Assembly (NCBI RefSeq): GCF_010730355.1
Contig: NZ_AP022576.1
Span: 744,001 to 808,000, forward strand
DNA: 64,000 nucleotides
Reading direction: 5' to 3'
From: Mycobacterium florentinum
GTDB lineage: Bacteria; Actinomycetota; Actinomycetes; Mycobacteriales; Mycobacteriaceae
Position 1 is the stretch's first letter. Each line of letters opens with the position of its first letter. A program made the position numbers and the translations under genes. The notes below the pieces were generated by a model. It had not been told where the DNA came from. It did not search any database and saw nothing but the letters and a program-made list of their open reading frames with translations. Shown in pieces: positions 8,641 through 17,628 of this stretch.

Positions 8641-10988
8641 AACCCGCCCAACGTAGGTGATGTGGCCAGTATTTCGTGCAGCACGTAGTCGGTGTCCTCG
8701 CCCAGGTCGGGCGCGCCCCGCTCGATTCGCGCCGGCCCACGCGTCATCCGCCATGCCGGCCCCAGCACCGGGCGCTGGCCTTCGCGGTGATCCGAGACGA
8801 ACCGATACAACTCGCGATCCCAGAGTTGCTGATCCCCGATCACGTCAATGGCGTTGGCGCTCTTGGTGGCCGGCACTCCCGCGGCACGCAGACGACGCGC
8901 GAGGTCTTCTGCATCGAGATCACGGGTCAGCCGTGCGAGGTCGGCGTCGAGTGCCTCCACCTGCTTGCGACGCTCGCCGAAGGTGGCGTAGCGGGGATCG
9001 TCGGCCAGCGCGGGCGCCGCGAACACGTCACAGAGCCGGTGCCATTCGCCGTCATTGGCGACGGCCACACTGATCCAGGAGCCGTCTGCGCAGGGATAGC
9101 AGCCGTGCGGGCACATGTCGGGGTGATTGTTGCCGTCGGGTTCGAGGCGCCGTCCGGTGAGACTTTGTTCGAGCAGGCAGTCCCCGATCATCGAGGAGAG
9201 GGTTTCGACGGCCGAGATGTCGACGAATTGTCCTGTGCCACTGAGGTCGCGGTGCAGCAGCGCGATCACCGCGGCGTATGCGGCCGCGGCGCCGACCGTG
9301 GAGTCGCCGTAGCGCATGCTGGTTCCGAGCGGGGGCCCACCCGGATAGCCGACCAGCGAGGCGAGCCCGGCCAGCGCGGCGAAACACGGTGCGTAGCCGG
9401 TCTGGTGGCCCAGCGGCCCGTCGTTGCCCCACATTTTGATCGATACCGAGATGATGTCCGGTTTGATCTCGGTGAGCTCCCGATACCCCAGACCTTGCCG
9501 CTCCATCGCACCCGGGCGCAGGTTGTTGATCACGATGTCGCTGCGCGCGATCAGCTCGCGCAGTTGCGCCATGCCCTCGGCCGACTTGATATCGAGGTCC
9601 ACGCTGAGGATCTCGGGATTGATGCTCAGGAAGAACGGCGCGTGGTTGATGTCGGTGCCGCCGTAAGCGCGCATCTCTTCGGGCAGGGCGGCCGTCTCGA
9701 CCTTGATCACCTCGGCACCCAGCATCGCCAGCAGCTTGCCGGCGTACGGGCCGGCCCACACCTTGGTGAGCTCGACAACGCGCACGCCCTCCAGCGGCCC
9801 GCCGCGCGGGTTCTTCGGTGGTTTCAGCTGTGGTGCGCGCACCGCGGGCGGCGAGTGTGGCGAATCGAGCCGGCTCAGCACCGCCGCGGTGTGCTCACCG
9901 AGAGCTGGTGCGGCAGAACAGATCGCCGCGGGCGACGCGCTGAGCAGGTACGGCACCGTGGGGTAGGCCGCATCACCCAGCACGGGATGGCGGACGTTCT
10001 GGAAGAAACCGCGGTGCCGATACTGCGGCGAGTGGTGCAGATCGGCGGCCTCGTTGACCGGAACCAGCGGCACGCCCAGGCGCTGGGCTTCGTCGGCTGC
10101 CGTCTCCTTGTCCAGATCCACGACCCACGCCGCGAAGCCCTGCTGGAACGCCTTGACCTTGTCGACGGTGACCGAGAACTCGAGCCAGTCGTCGTCGAAG
10201 TCGTCGAGCCAAACCGGTTGGCCCATCAGCTTCTTGACGCCGAGCCAGTGCGCACGGCTGGTCATGTACAGGTAGACGAAGCCATCTGCACAGGCGAAGA
10301 ACGACGCCGGGCCTTGCTGGTCGTAGTCGTCGCGGGTGCCCAGGGCGGGGACCTCCCCGGTGATCAGACGCCCCAGAATGCAATCGGCGCGGGAGACCAG
10401 CACGGCATGCCCGGAGATGTCGATGGCCTCACCCCGGCCGGTATGCAGCCGCCCGAACAACGTTGCCGCCACGCAGAGCGCACCTTCGAGTCCGGCCTCG
10501 TAGTCGGCCATGAACCGGCCCGGTCCCTGCAACGGCGGCTTGCTCGCATCCGGATGGCTGGGAGTGTGATAACCCCATCCGCTGGCATGGAATACGTTGA
10601 TGCTCTTCGCGTTTGCGTAGTCGGCCGCGGCATTCTGCCCGAACGGAGTGATCGAGCAGAACACCACGTTCGGGTGCCGGTCCGCCCAGCCCGCCGCGGC
10701 GCCGTCGTCGATCACCGCGTCGGCGGTGCCGATGAGCTCGTGCAGACGCTCGGCCGCCGAGGCGGTGTCGAGAACGACGGAATGCTTGTTCGTGTTGAGG
10801 TAGGCGAACAGCACGCTCCCGTCGCACCCGTCGTCGAGGATGGGCGCCATAGCCCGAGTTGGGCTACCGCGCCCCGCCGCCTCGACCTTGATGACCTCGG
10901 CGCCGAAGTCGGCCAGCAGTTTTCCGCAGTACTCCCCTGCGACCGACCCCGCCAGCTCAACGACTCTGAAACCCGTCAGCGCCGACAT
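8637..10988 (-). CDS. Fused tandem family III (CaiB/BaiF) CoA-transferase
   Basis: A 783-residue protein built of two CaiB/BaiF units in one chain. Each begins with a matching segment (GFRVVELAGSVAGEYCGKLL near residue 6 and GVRVVELTKVWAGPYAGKLL near 400) followed by GAEVIKVE. Each has a candidate catalytic Asp: RFMADYEAG in the first and MRYGDSTVG in the second. Single-unit members are about 400 residues and work as interlocked dimers, so the fusion probably folds as an internal dimer. It would move CoA onto a carboxylic acid made by the upstream P450 and dehydrogenase. It overlaps the SDR gene by 4 bp and follows the crotonase-like gene after 14 bp. Confidence 0.9.
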   Translation of the reverse strand: MSALTGFRVVELAGSVAGEYCGKLLADFGAEVIKVEAAGRGSPTRAMAPILDDGCDGSVLFAYLNTNKHSVVLDTASAAERLHELIGTADAVIDDGAAAGWADRHPNVVFCSITPFGQNAAADYANAKSINVFHASGWGYHTPSHPDASKPPLQGPGRFMADYEAGLEGALCVAATLFGRLHTGRGEAIDISGHAVLVSRADCILGRLITGEVPALGTRDDYDQQGPASFFACADGFVYLYMTSRAHWLGVKKLMGQPVWLDDFDDDWLEFSVTVDKVKAFQQGFAAWVVDLDKETAADEAQRLGVPLVPVNEAADLHHSPQYRHRGFFQNVRHPVLGDAAYPTVPYLLSASPAAICSAAPALGEHTAAVLSRLDSPHSPPAVRAPQLKPPKNPRGGPLEGVRVVELTKVWAGPYAGKLLAMLGAEVIKVETAALPEEMRAYGGTDINHAPFFLSINPEILSVDLDIKSAEGMAQLRELIARSDIVINNLRPGAMERQGLGYRELTEIKPDIISVSIKMWGNDGPLGHQTGYAPCFAALAGLASLVGYPGGPPLGTSMRYGDSTVGAAAAYAAVIALLHRDLSGTGQFVDISAVETLSSMIGDCLLEQSLTGRRLEPDGNNHPDMCPHGCYPCADGSWISVAVANDGEWHRLCDVFAAPALADDPRYATFGERRKQVEALDADLARLTRDLDAEDLARRLRAAGVPATKSANAIDVIGDQQLWDRELYRFVSDHREGQRPVLGPAWRMTRGPARIERGAPDLGEDTDYVLHEILATSPTLGGL

Positions 10989-11002
10989 GCGAGCTCAGAC
11001 GG

Positions 11003-11971
11003 TCAGGGCTTCGCGCGTCCCGAGCGGCTCAGGCGCCACTCCGGCGGGAAGTTCATGTCGTTGTCCTTCACGACGTTGTTCAGGCCCTTTTCGAAGGTGC
11101 CGCCGGTGAGGTCGACTTCTTCGGCGTCGTTCTTGATCATCGGCAACATGCCCTCGACCATGCCGGTGAGCAGGCTGCCGAAGTATTCGCCCTTGTGCTG
11201 CTTGTAGAGCTCCAGGAAGGTCTTCTGCACCGCGACCGTGTCGGTTGGACGCGACCGCGAGCAGGCCAGCGCGTACTTGAGGGTTTCCGCCTCCAGCTTT
11301 TCGCGCGGCACCACGCTGTTGACGAAGCCGCAGTCGTACATCTCCTTGGCGCTGAACGGCCGTCCGGTGAACAGCATTTCGGAGAACTTGCGCAGTCCCA
11401 TCGTCTCGGCCCACCACCACAGCCGGGGTCCCCAGCCGACGTAGCGAAACGCCGGGTGGCCGAACAGGGCATCGTCGGAGGAGATCACCAGATCGGCGTC
11501 GCCGGCCTGGTAGAAGTGCCAGCCGTAGCAGTAGCCCTTGGCCTCGATGATGCTGATCTTGCGGAGCTCTTGCAGCGGACGGTTACCGGCACGTGCCTTG
11601 GCGTAGAAGTCGGTGACGGTGGACAGGTAGCGGTACGACCCACCCGGCGGATACTTGACGTCGTCGTCGTTGATCGCGAGCTCGTGATGCAACGGCAAGC
11701 CCGGGTTCTCCAGCATCGGACGCTGCTCGGGCAGGTCCCCGCCGCTACCGAAATCCTGTCCCTCGCCCCGGATTACGACGACCTTGACATCGTCGTCCAC
11801 ATTGCACTTGTGGATCAGGTCGGCATAGTTCTGCCGCATCCCCAGGCTGGTGGCGTTCTGCGCGTCGGGACGGTCGAAGGTGATATAGGCGATCCGGTTC
11901 TTCTTGTCCTTCTCGAACTTGATGTACTGCTCGGCTTCTTTCTTCAGCTTTTCGTAGTCGTACTCAACCAT
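11003..11971 (-). CDS. Enoyl-CoA hydratase/isomerase-like (crotonase) protein lacking both catalytic Glu
   Basis: A 322-residue crotonase-fold protein. The oxyanion segment reads DFGSGGDL, and the second conserved loop reads GYCYGWHFYQAGDADL. The two Glu used by true enoyl-CoA hydratases are not present at the expected places (Tyr in the loop just named, and Ala in FGHPAFRYVG), so a hydration role is doubtful; isomerase, C-C hydrolase, decarboxylase or dehalogenase chemistry is possible. The ATG at 11971 has a GGAGA site 6-8 bp upstream and is preferred over a TTG four codons earlier. It lies in the P450 operon between the mycofactocin-type SDR and the CoA-transferase. Confidence 0.85.
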   Translation of the reverse strand: MVEYDYEKLKKEAEQYIKFEKDKKNRIAYITFDRPDAQNATSLGMRQNYADLIHKCNVDDDVKVVVIRGEGQDFGSGGDLPEQRPMLENPGLPLHHELAINDDDVKYPPGGSYRYLSTVTDFYAKARAGNRPLQELRKISIIEAKGYCYGWHFYQAGDADLVISSDDALFGHPAFRYVGWGPRLWWWAETMGLRKFSEMLFTGRPFSAKEMYDCGFVNSVVPREKLEAETLKYALACSRSRPTDTVAVQKTFLELYKQHKGEYFGSLLTGMVEGMLPMIKNDAEEVDLTGGTFEKGLNNVVKDNDMNFPPEWRLSRSGRAKP

Positions 11972-12005
11972 GACGTTCTCCAAATCTTCGTTGATCTACG
12001 GGTTT

Positions 12006-12842
12006 TTATTTGAGCAAGCTGCCCGCGTCAACGGGAAGCGAAACGCCAGTGACATAACGTGATTCGTCAGAGGCGAAGAACAAGACCGCATTGCTGATAT
12101 CCACCGGATCTACCCAGGGCACCGGCAAGGTGTGCATCATCTGCGAGATCGGCGCGAAGTCTTCGGGCCCGGGCTCGGCCAGGTCCGGGCGAAAGAGCCG
12201 GTAGGTGTTGTCGTTCATCACCATCGTGGTGCTCACCTGAGTCGGAAGCACCGAGTTGACCCGGACCATGTCCTGGCCCAGTTCGACGGCGAAGGCCCGC
12301 ATCAGCCCGATCACGCCGTGTTTCGCGGCGACGTAGTGGCCGGTGTTCTGGTAGGCCTTCTGTCCGCCGACCGAGCTGGTGAGCACGATCGATCCGCCGC
12401 GGCCACCCGAAAGGATGTGCGGTACACCCGCTTTGACGGTGTGCCAGACGCCGCTCAGGTTGATGTCGATCATGTCCTGCCAGACGTTCTCCCGAATCTT
12501 GTGCAGCCTGCGGCCATCGGTGCCCACGCCCGCGTTGGCGACGATGATGTCGAGCCGGCCGAGCTGTTCCACACCGCTGTCAACCGCGGCCTTGAGCGCC
12601 TCGTAGTCACGGACATCCACCTGGGCGGTCACGATTCGCCGGTCGAGATTTTTGACCAGATCCGCGGTTTCGGCGAGATCCTCGGGAGTCGAATGCGGGT
12701 AGGCCAGATTGTCGATCGGCCCGCAGATGTCGATCGCGATGATGTCGGCGCCCTCTTCCGCCAGACGCACCGCATGACTGCGCCCCTGCCCGCGAGCGGC
12801 ACCGCTGATGAAGGCGACTTTGCCCTCAACCCGGCCGGTCAT
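12006..12842 (-). CDS. Mycofactocin-type SDR oxidoreductase
   Basis: A 278-residue SDR with the start MTGRVEGKVAFISGAARGQG and the long insert after the second strand (IDICGPIDNLAYP..TPEDLAETADLV) that mark the mycofactocin-coupled SDR group, whose bound NAD is thought to be recycled through the redox peptide mycofactocin. The catalytic Tyr-Lys is YVAAK. Its ATG overlaps the P450 stop by one base (TGATG), so the P450 and this dehydrogenase are coupled. Inferred role: oxidation of the alcohol made by the P450. The mycofactocin biosynthesis genes are not in this window. Confidence 0.88.
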   Translation of the reverse strand: MTGRVEGKVAFISGAARGQGRSHAVRLAEEGADIIAIDICGPIDNLAYPHSTPEDLAETADLVKNLDRRIVTAQVDVRDYEALKAAVDSGVEQLGRLDIIVANAGVGTDGRRLHKIRENVWQDMIDINLSGVWHTVKAGVPHILSGGRGGSIVLTSSVGGQKAYQNTGHYVAAKHGVIGLMRAFAVELGQDMVRVNSVLPTQVSTTMVMNDNTYRLFRPDLAEPGPEDFAPISQMMHTLPVPWVDPVDISNAVLFFASDESRYVTGVSLPVDAGSLLK

Positions 12843-14044
12843 CAGGGCACCACGGTTGGCAGGGTTTCCCAGCCCCGTACCGACGACGTCGGGCTCAGCG
12901 TGGCGTTGGCCAGATCCGGCTCCCACTCCGGGAAGCGCTTGAGGATCTCCTCCAGGGCGACCCGGCCTTCCAGCCTGGCCAGCGCCGAGCCGAGGCAGAA
13001 GTGTGCTCCCACACTGAACGTGAGGTGCGGCCGGGGCGGACGATGGATGTTGAATTCGCCTGCGTCGGGGCCGAACTGGCGCTCGTCGCGGCACGCCGCC
13101 CCGAGCAGCATCAGCATCACGCTGCCTTCCGGCACCGTCTGGTCATAGAAGCTGACATCGCGCGTCACATAGCGCGCCATGTGCGGCGCGGGCGGCTCGA
13201 AGCGCAGCAACTCCTCGATCGCCTGCGGGATGAGCGAGGGGTTGTCGACGAGTTCGCGGCGCTGGTCGGGGTGCTCGGCGAGAACCTTGCCCGCCCAACC
13301 GATCAGCCGCGTCGTCGTTTCATTGCCCGCTCCGGCCACCACGTTGAGGTACACGAGAATCTCTTCGCGCGTCAGCCGCCGGGTGACCCCCTTGTCGTCG
13401 ACGAACTCCACGTTGAGCAGCTCGGTCATGATGTCGTCGGACGGATTGTCGGCGCGCCAGTCGATGTAGGCCTCGAACTGCTCGCCCACCGACAAGCCAT
13501 GTTCGGCCGCACTCATCGGCTTGCCGGGCTCGGTGCGCAACTGGGCATTACCGCGATCGCGGATGTACTCCTGGTCTTCTTCGGGAATGCCGAGCAGCGC
13601 GCTGATGACCTTCATCGGCATGATCGCGCCCAGGTCGGTGACGAAGTCGAACCGGCCGGAGCCCACCAGCGGGTCCAGCGATTGCGCGCAGAACTCGCGG
13701 ATCATCGGCTCCAGCGCGGCGATCTTGCGGGGGGTGAACATCCGCGACAGCAGCTTGCGGTGCACGTCGTGAATCGGCGGGTCTTCGAAGATCAGCATGC
13801 CCGGCGGGATCTCGAGGTTGGCCTTGATCAGCTCCATGATCACGCCGCGGGCGGAGCTGAAGGTTTGGTGGTCGATGATGCCCTTGTTGACATCGGCGAA
13901 TCGGCTCAACGCGTAGAAATCGTATTCCGAGTTGTAGTACAGCGGCGCCTCGTCACGCAGGCGCGCAAACATCGGATACGGGTCGGCGATCAGCTCGACA
14001 TCGTACGGATCGAAACGAACATGGCTCTCGGTGCTCGCCGTCAC
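12842..14044 (-). CDS. Cytochrome P450
   Basis: A 400-residue soluble bacterial P450. The I-helix oxygen-binding segment is AGAGNETTTR, the K-helix ExxR is EELLR, and the heme loop is FSVGAHFCLGSALAR with the proximal Cys at residue 350. The GTG start has a strong AGGAGGG site 7 bp upstream. It is the first gene of a six-gene leftward operon and has a TetR-type operator about 185 bp upstream. It probably hydroxylates a terpenoid, alkyl or similar substrate to start its breakdown. No ferredoxin gene is adjacent; the only ferredoxin in the window is 44 kb away. The CYP subfamily was not assigned. Confidence 0.95.
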   Translation of the reverse strand: MTASTESHVRFDPYDVELIADPYPMFARLRDEAPLYYNSEYDFYALSRFADVNKGIIDHQTFSSARGVIMELIKANLEIPPGMLIFEDPPIHDVHRKLLSRMFTPRKIAALEPMIREFCAQSLDPLVGSGRFDFVTDLGAIMPMKVISALLGIPEEDQEYIRDRGNAQLRTEPGKPMSAAEHGLSVGEQFEAYIDWRADNPSDDIMTELLNVEFVDDKGVTRRLTREEILVYLNVVAGAGNETTTRLIGWAGKVLAEHPDQRRELVDNPSLIPQAIEELLRFEPPAPHMARYVTRDVSFYDQTVPEGSVMLMLLGAACRDERQFGPDAGEFNIHRPPRPHLTFSVGAHFCLGSALARLEGRVALEEILKRFPEWEPDLANATLSPTSSVRGWETLPTVVP

Positions 14045-14226
14045 GAAATCCCTCCTAGCACTACCGATTCCGGATGCCGACGCGATCGAAACACCGCTGA
14101 AGTTGCCAGTGGATGAGCGCCGGACCCGGTTCGGGCAATTTGTACACTCCGCTTAAATGCGTTTGCTTCGACAAACGCACGGGCTCGGCTGACACGATGC
14201 TCGCCGACGGCCCGTGAACGTCGGCT

Positions 14227-14246
14227 TACTCTATTCTCGTAGAGAA
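14227..14246. promoter_or_regulatory. TetR-type operator upstream of the P450 operon
   Basis: It contains the perfect inverted repeat CTCTA-N6-TAGAG at 14229-14244. The same block, 15 of 20 bases identical, occurs upstream of the adjacent TetR gene, which makes it the likely operator through which that regulator controls the P450 operon. It lies in the 281-bp gap between the TetR stop and the P450 start. Confidence 0.7.
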
Positions 14247-14325
14247 CCATATAGCGGATGCTGTGGCAAGACCCAAAAAGCACGAAATGCGGCGCGTCGC
14301 ACGCCTGACCGGCGGTGTCGGTTCG

Positions 14326-15033
14326 TCAGCCGGAGGCGGCGGCACGGCGCCCGCCCGCCGGGTGCACCTCGCCGGCCGCGGTGAGCCCGCCCCGATCCGG
14401 ACTCTTCAGGATGCCGGTGGCGATGGCCGTCAGGATCGCGTCGAGTTGCTCCGGGGTGTCGACCACCCGGTCGCCGTGCGCGGCTCGCATCAACAGACCG
14501 TTGATGAAGGTCAGCGTGACATTGCTCAGATCTTCGACCACCGCCGATTCCAGCTCGGCCCCGCGCGGCATCAGTTGCACCAGGATCTCGCGGTGCAACT
14601 TGGTGAAGGCGTCGGTGGCCTGCTGCAGAATCGCGGCCATCGCGGGATCCCGCGCCGCCTGCATGGTCAGCTCGTAACGGGCCTTGGTCCAGGACAACTG
14701 CGGCTCGGTGCCGGCCTGGATCACCACCTGCGCCAGCAGCGACGGCGTGGGGTTGTCTCCGCTACTGCCGGCGCTGTCCGCGATGGACTGCAGCCGTTCC
14801 AGATCCAGCTCGGCCAGTCGTTCGGCGACCGCACGCAGCAGCGCGGAGCGGGTCCGGAAATAGAACGAGGTGGTGCCGTCGGGAACGGCGGCCTTGCGGT
14901 CGACCTTGAGATGACTCAGCCCCTTGGCCCCCTCGGCGGCCAACAGCTCGATCGCCGCATCGCACAGATCGCGGCGGCGCTCAGCAGGGTTGGGCTTTCG
15001 CCTTTTCGCCGACGCGGACGGGTTTCGAGCCAT
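14326..15033 (-). CDS. TetR family transcriptional regulator
   Basis: A 235-residue regulator with an N-terminal helix-turn-helix (about residues 20-65: AAIELLAAEGAKGLSHLKV..VPDGTTSFYFRTRSALL) and a ligand-binding C-terminal part typical of TetR proteins. The start is the ATG giving MARNPSASAKRR; a longer frame upstream crosses the operator and is unlikely. It lies in the same direction as and just before the P450 operon and is divergent from the SecD-head gene. A CTCTA-N6-TAGTG operator about 63 bp upstream suggests autoregulation. Confidence 0.88.
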   Translation of the reverse strand: MARNPSASAKRRKPNPAERRRDLCDAAIELLAAEGAKGLSHLKVDRKAAVPDGTTSFYFRTRSALLRAVAERLAELDLERLQSIADSAGSSGDNPTPSLLAQVVIQAGTEPQLSWTKARYELTMQAARDPAMAAILQQATDAFTKLHREILVQLMPRGAELESAVVEDLSNVTLTFINGLLMRAAHGDRVVDTPEQLDAILTAIATGILKSPDRGGLTAAGEVHPAGGRRAAASG

Positions 15034-15093
15034 GAACACAGGCTTTCGTGGCGAGGATCTAAAGTGAATATTCGCTGACGTGCAGCACGACCA

Positions 15094-15113
15094 TACTCTA
15101 TGTTCGTAGTGTC
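15094..15113. promoter_or_regulatory. TetR-type operator in the divergent TetR / SecD-head gene promoter region
   Basis: CTCTA-N6-TAGTG at 15096-15111 is the second copy of the operator seen before the P450 gene (one mismatch in the palindrome). It lies between the leftward TetR gene and the rightward SecD-head gene and could control both. Confidence 0.65.
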
Positions 15114-15202
15114 CGTAAAGCACGCGTCGCTAGTGCAACGGTGTCATCACGATTCGCCCTATTGGACGACAATCGGCGTTCGACCTACTTTGCTTGAATT
15201 CG

Positions 15203-15772
15203 ATGCTCGCTACGACGACCGCTCGGCTGACCAGCGCCATCCTGCTCGGCGCGCTGTGTTGTGGCTGCCATCCGGCCCAACACCCGACCGCCACCTCAAC
15301 CAGCACCGCTGCACCGGCCACCCCGTCCGTGGCGCCGGTGGTCAGGATTGCGCCGCTGCCGGTGCGGCCGGTCGAGAAGTCACAACCGACCACACCCGAC
15401 AAGTGCCCCGCGACGAATCCGGCCGCCCCGGCACCGTCGAGCGGCGTCCTGGTCACCTGCGACCTCACCCGGACCACACGGTACACCTTGGGACCGGAGA
15501 TGATGCGGCTCGAGCTGACCCACGTGGACGCCCCCAAGCCGCTGACGGCGGATTTCTACCAAGTGATCCTGACCGTGGACCCGGCCTCGGAGACCGCATG
15601 GGCGGGGTTCACTGCGGCACACCCGCACGCCCACATCGCGTTCATCCGCGACGATCTGGTCCTGGAGGCACCGATGATCCAGGAGCAGGTCACGTCCGGG
15701 CAGATCGCGCTGACGACCCAAACGGCTGCCGCCGCCACCCAGTTGGCTCAATTGGCGGGCCGACCGGCATGA
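15203..15772 (+). CDS. Exported protein with SecD/SecF head-like domain
   Basis: A 189-residue protein with an N-terminal hydrophobic signal ending in a Cys cluster (ALCCGC), which may be a weak lipobox. A Pro/Thr-rich linker (about 25-80) follows, and then a C-terminal region resembling the first periplasmic (P1 head) domain of SecD: FYQVILTVDP, then HIAFIRDDLVLEAP..QEQVTSGQIAL..AAAATQLAQL. Such stand-alone head-domain lipoproteins occur in mycobacteria; their role is unknown. The ATG is chosen over a TTG three codons earlier. Its stop overlaps the start of the TIM-barrel gene by 4 bp (ATGA). Confidence 0.75.
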   Translation: MLATTTARLTSAILLGALCCGCHPAQHPTATSTSTAAPATPSVAPVVRIAPLPVRPVEKSQPTTPDKCPATNPAAPAPSSGVLVTCDLTRTTRYTLGPEMMRLELTHVDAPKPLTADFYQVILTVDPASETAWAGFTAAHPHAHIAFIRDDLVLEAPMIQEQVTSGQIALTTQTAAAATQLAQLAGRPA

Positions 15773-16587
15773 CCGAACTCGCGATCGGCTTTCTCAACGG
15801 ATTCGGGCTTCCGCCAATAGAATTCGTCGAGCTCGCCGCGGATCTCGGCTGCCGCTACGTCTCGGCCGTGGTGCAGGGCGCCCCCTTGGTACCGCTCGGC
15901 TACGCGCCGTTTTCACTCAAGGACGACCCCGCGCTGCGATCCAATGTGCTTGCCGCGATGCGGCACCATGGCGTGGCCGCCTCGCTGGGCGACGGGTTCC
16001 TGGTGCTGCCGGACACCGAAACCAGTTCATTCGCAGCGGATCTCGACGTATTGGCCGAGCTCGGCGTACCCCGAATCAACGTCGTCAGCCTCGACCCCGA
16101 TCTCGGCCGCACCTTCGACCAATTCGCCGCGCTGACCGAGCTGGCCGCTCAGCACCGTATCCAGACCCTCGTCGAACCGGTGCCCGGGCTGACAGTGGGT
16201 GACCTGCCCACTGCTCTCGCCGCACGAGAATACATCGGACGAACGGACTTTCGATTGCTGATCGACACCATGCATCTGGTGCGCTCCGGTTCCGGCGCCG
16301 CCGATCTCGCGGCCGTCGAGCCCGAACACATCGGCTACGCCCAACTCAACGACACGACGCTGCGGCCGCGATTGGAGAACTACATGGAGGAAGCCATGTT
16401 CGAGCGCATGGTTCCCGGCGAGGGTGAACTCCCCCTCGCCGACATCCTGTCCGTGCTGCCCGCCGACATCGTGCTCGAAATCGAAGTGCCGCAACGGTCG
16501 TTGGCGTTGGCCGGGGTCAGCCCGATCGATCGGACGCGTCCGTGTGTCGAGGCCGCACGCCGCTTGTTGGCCGAGGTCGGCCGCTAG
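15769..16587 (+). CDS. Sugar phosphate isomerase/epimerase-like TIM-barrel protein
   Basis: A 272-residue xylose isomerase-like TIM barrel. Candidate metal-site residues are in TLVEPVPG, RLLIDTMHLVRSG (Asp, His), AQLNDT and EIEVPQ (Glu). Members are isomerases, epimerases or lyases on sugars or hydroxy acids, and the family name does not fix the substrate. Its ATG overlaps the upstream stop by 4 bp. Control by the same TetR operator as the divergent regulator is likely. Four bp separate it from the convergent Gfo/Idh gene. Confidence 0.82.
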   Translation: MTELAIGFLNGFGLPPIEFVELAADLGCRYVSAVVQGAPLVPLGYAPFSLKDDPALRSNVLAAMRHHGVAASLGDGFLVLPDTETSSFAADLDVLAELGVPRINVVSLDPDLGRTFDQFAALTELAAQHRIQTLVEPVPGLTVGDLPTALAAREYIGRTDFRLLIDTMHLVRSGSGAADLAAVEPEHIGYAQLNDTTLRPRLENYMEEAMFERMVPGEGELPLADILSVLPADIVLEIEVPQRSLALAGVSPIDRTRPCVEAARRLLAEVGR

Positions 16588-16591
16588 CCTG

Positions 16592-17599
16592 TCAGCTCGG
16601 TTCGCGAAGCGGCAGGCCGGCGGCGCGATAGATATTGTCGATGACGGTCATGTTCTCGATCGCGTCCTGGGGGGTGGTTTTCACCGGCTCACCGCGCAAC
16701 ACCGCCGCGGCGAACGCGTCGAGCTGGTAGGCGTACGTGGCCCGGCGCGGAAAGCTTTCCACGCGATTGTCGTTCGCGGTCCGGATCGAGAGCCGATGGA
16801 ACATCTGCGGCAACGCCGGATTGAGCACATGCAACCGGCCGCGTTCGCCGACCACCTTGGCGCTGATATCGACAAGACGTCGCGACCACATCGAGCAGCG
16901 CACGCGGCCGGTGTGTCCCGCGGCGAACCGCAGCTCGGCCGTCATCGCCCGGTCGATCTGGGGATCGTGCAGTTTCGCCTGCGCCGAAACGACTTCCGGG
17001 GTCGAGCCACCGAACGTGCGGACCATGTTGACCGTATAGCAGCCGGCATCCATCGTCGCGCCGCCGGCCAGCGCGTAGTTGTATCGGATGTCGGAGAATT
17101 TCGGCAGCGGGAAGCACAGCGTCGCCTCCACGTGCTTGAGTTTGCCCAGCTCCCCCGAGGCGATGATCTCCTCCACCCGCAGGGTCTGCGGATGGTAGCG
17201 ATAATGGAAGGCTTCCATCACCACTCGATCCGACTTCGCGGCCAGGTCGGCGATCTCGCGGGCCTCGGCGGCGTTGGCGGTGAACGGCTTTTCACACAGC
17301 ACGTGTTTGCCGGCGTCCAGGGCGGCTCGGGTCCACTTGCCGTGCAACCCGTTTGGCAGCGGGTTGTAGATCGCGTCGAGATCCGGATCGGCGATCAGCG
17401 TGTCGTAGTCATCGTGCACGCGGTCGATGGCGTGCTTCGCGGCGAAGGCGCGGGCACGCGCGCCGTCGCGTGCGGCCACCGCGGCGACCACCACCTCGGC
17501 GTTGTCCTTGGCTGGCTTGACGAGCGCCATGGGCGCGATCGCGGCGGCACCCAGGATGCCGATCCGCACTGGGGCTTCGTTTCCGGACACGGAATGCAC
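16592..17599 (-). CDS. Gfo/Idh/MocA family NAD(P)-dependent oxidoreductase
   Basis: A 335-residue protein with an N-terminal Rossmann motif (VRIGILGAAAIAP), the family's CEKPFTAN motif with catalytic Lys, and the C-terminal substrate domain including AGGATMDAGCYTVNM. Members oxidise sugars, inositol or dihydrodiols. The start is one of two GTG codons (17599 or 17590); no good ribosome-binding site separates them, and a long upstream frame is antisense to the FAD monooxygenase. It lies alone, convergent with the TIM-barrel gene and 29 bp downstream of the FAD monooxygenase. Confidence 0.85.
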   Translation of the reverse strand: MHSVSGNEAPVRIGILGAAAIAPMALVKPAKDNAEVVVAAVAARDGARARAFAAKHAIDRVHDDYDTLIADPDLDAIYNPLPNGLHGKWTRAALDAGKHVLCEKPFTANAAEAREIADLAAKSDRVVMEAFHYRYHPQTLRVEEIIASGELGKLKHVEATLCFPLPKFSDIRYNYALAGGATMDAGCYTVNMVRTFGGSTPEVVSAQAKLHDPQIDRAMTAELRFAAGHTGRVRCSMWSRRLVDISAKVVGERGRLHVLNPALPQMFHRLSIRTANDNRVESFPRRATYAYQLDAFAAAVLRGEPVKTTPQDAIENMTVIDNIYRAAGLPLREPS

Positions 17600-17628
17600 G
17601 CTAGCACTTGGAAACTGCGCCGGGTGCG

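Noticed and set aside
8676..11207. 843-codon open frame antisense to the CoA-transferase
   Set aside because: It is a mirror frame of a clear two-unit CoA-transferase; the protein is rich in Arg and has no domain.
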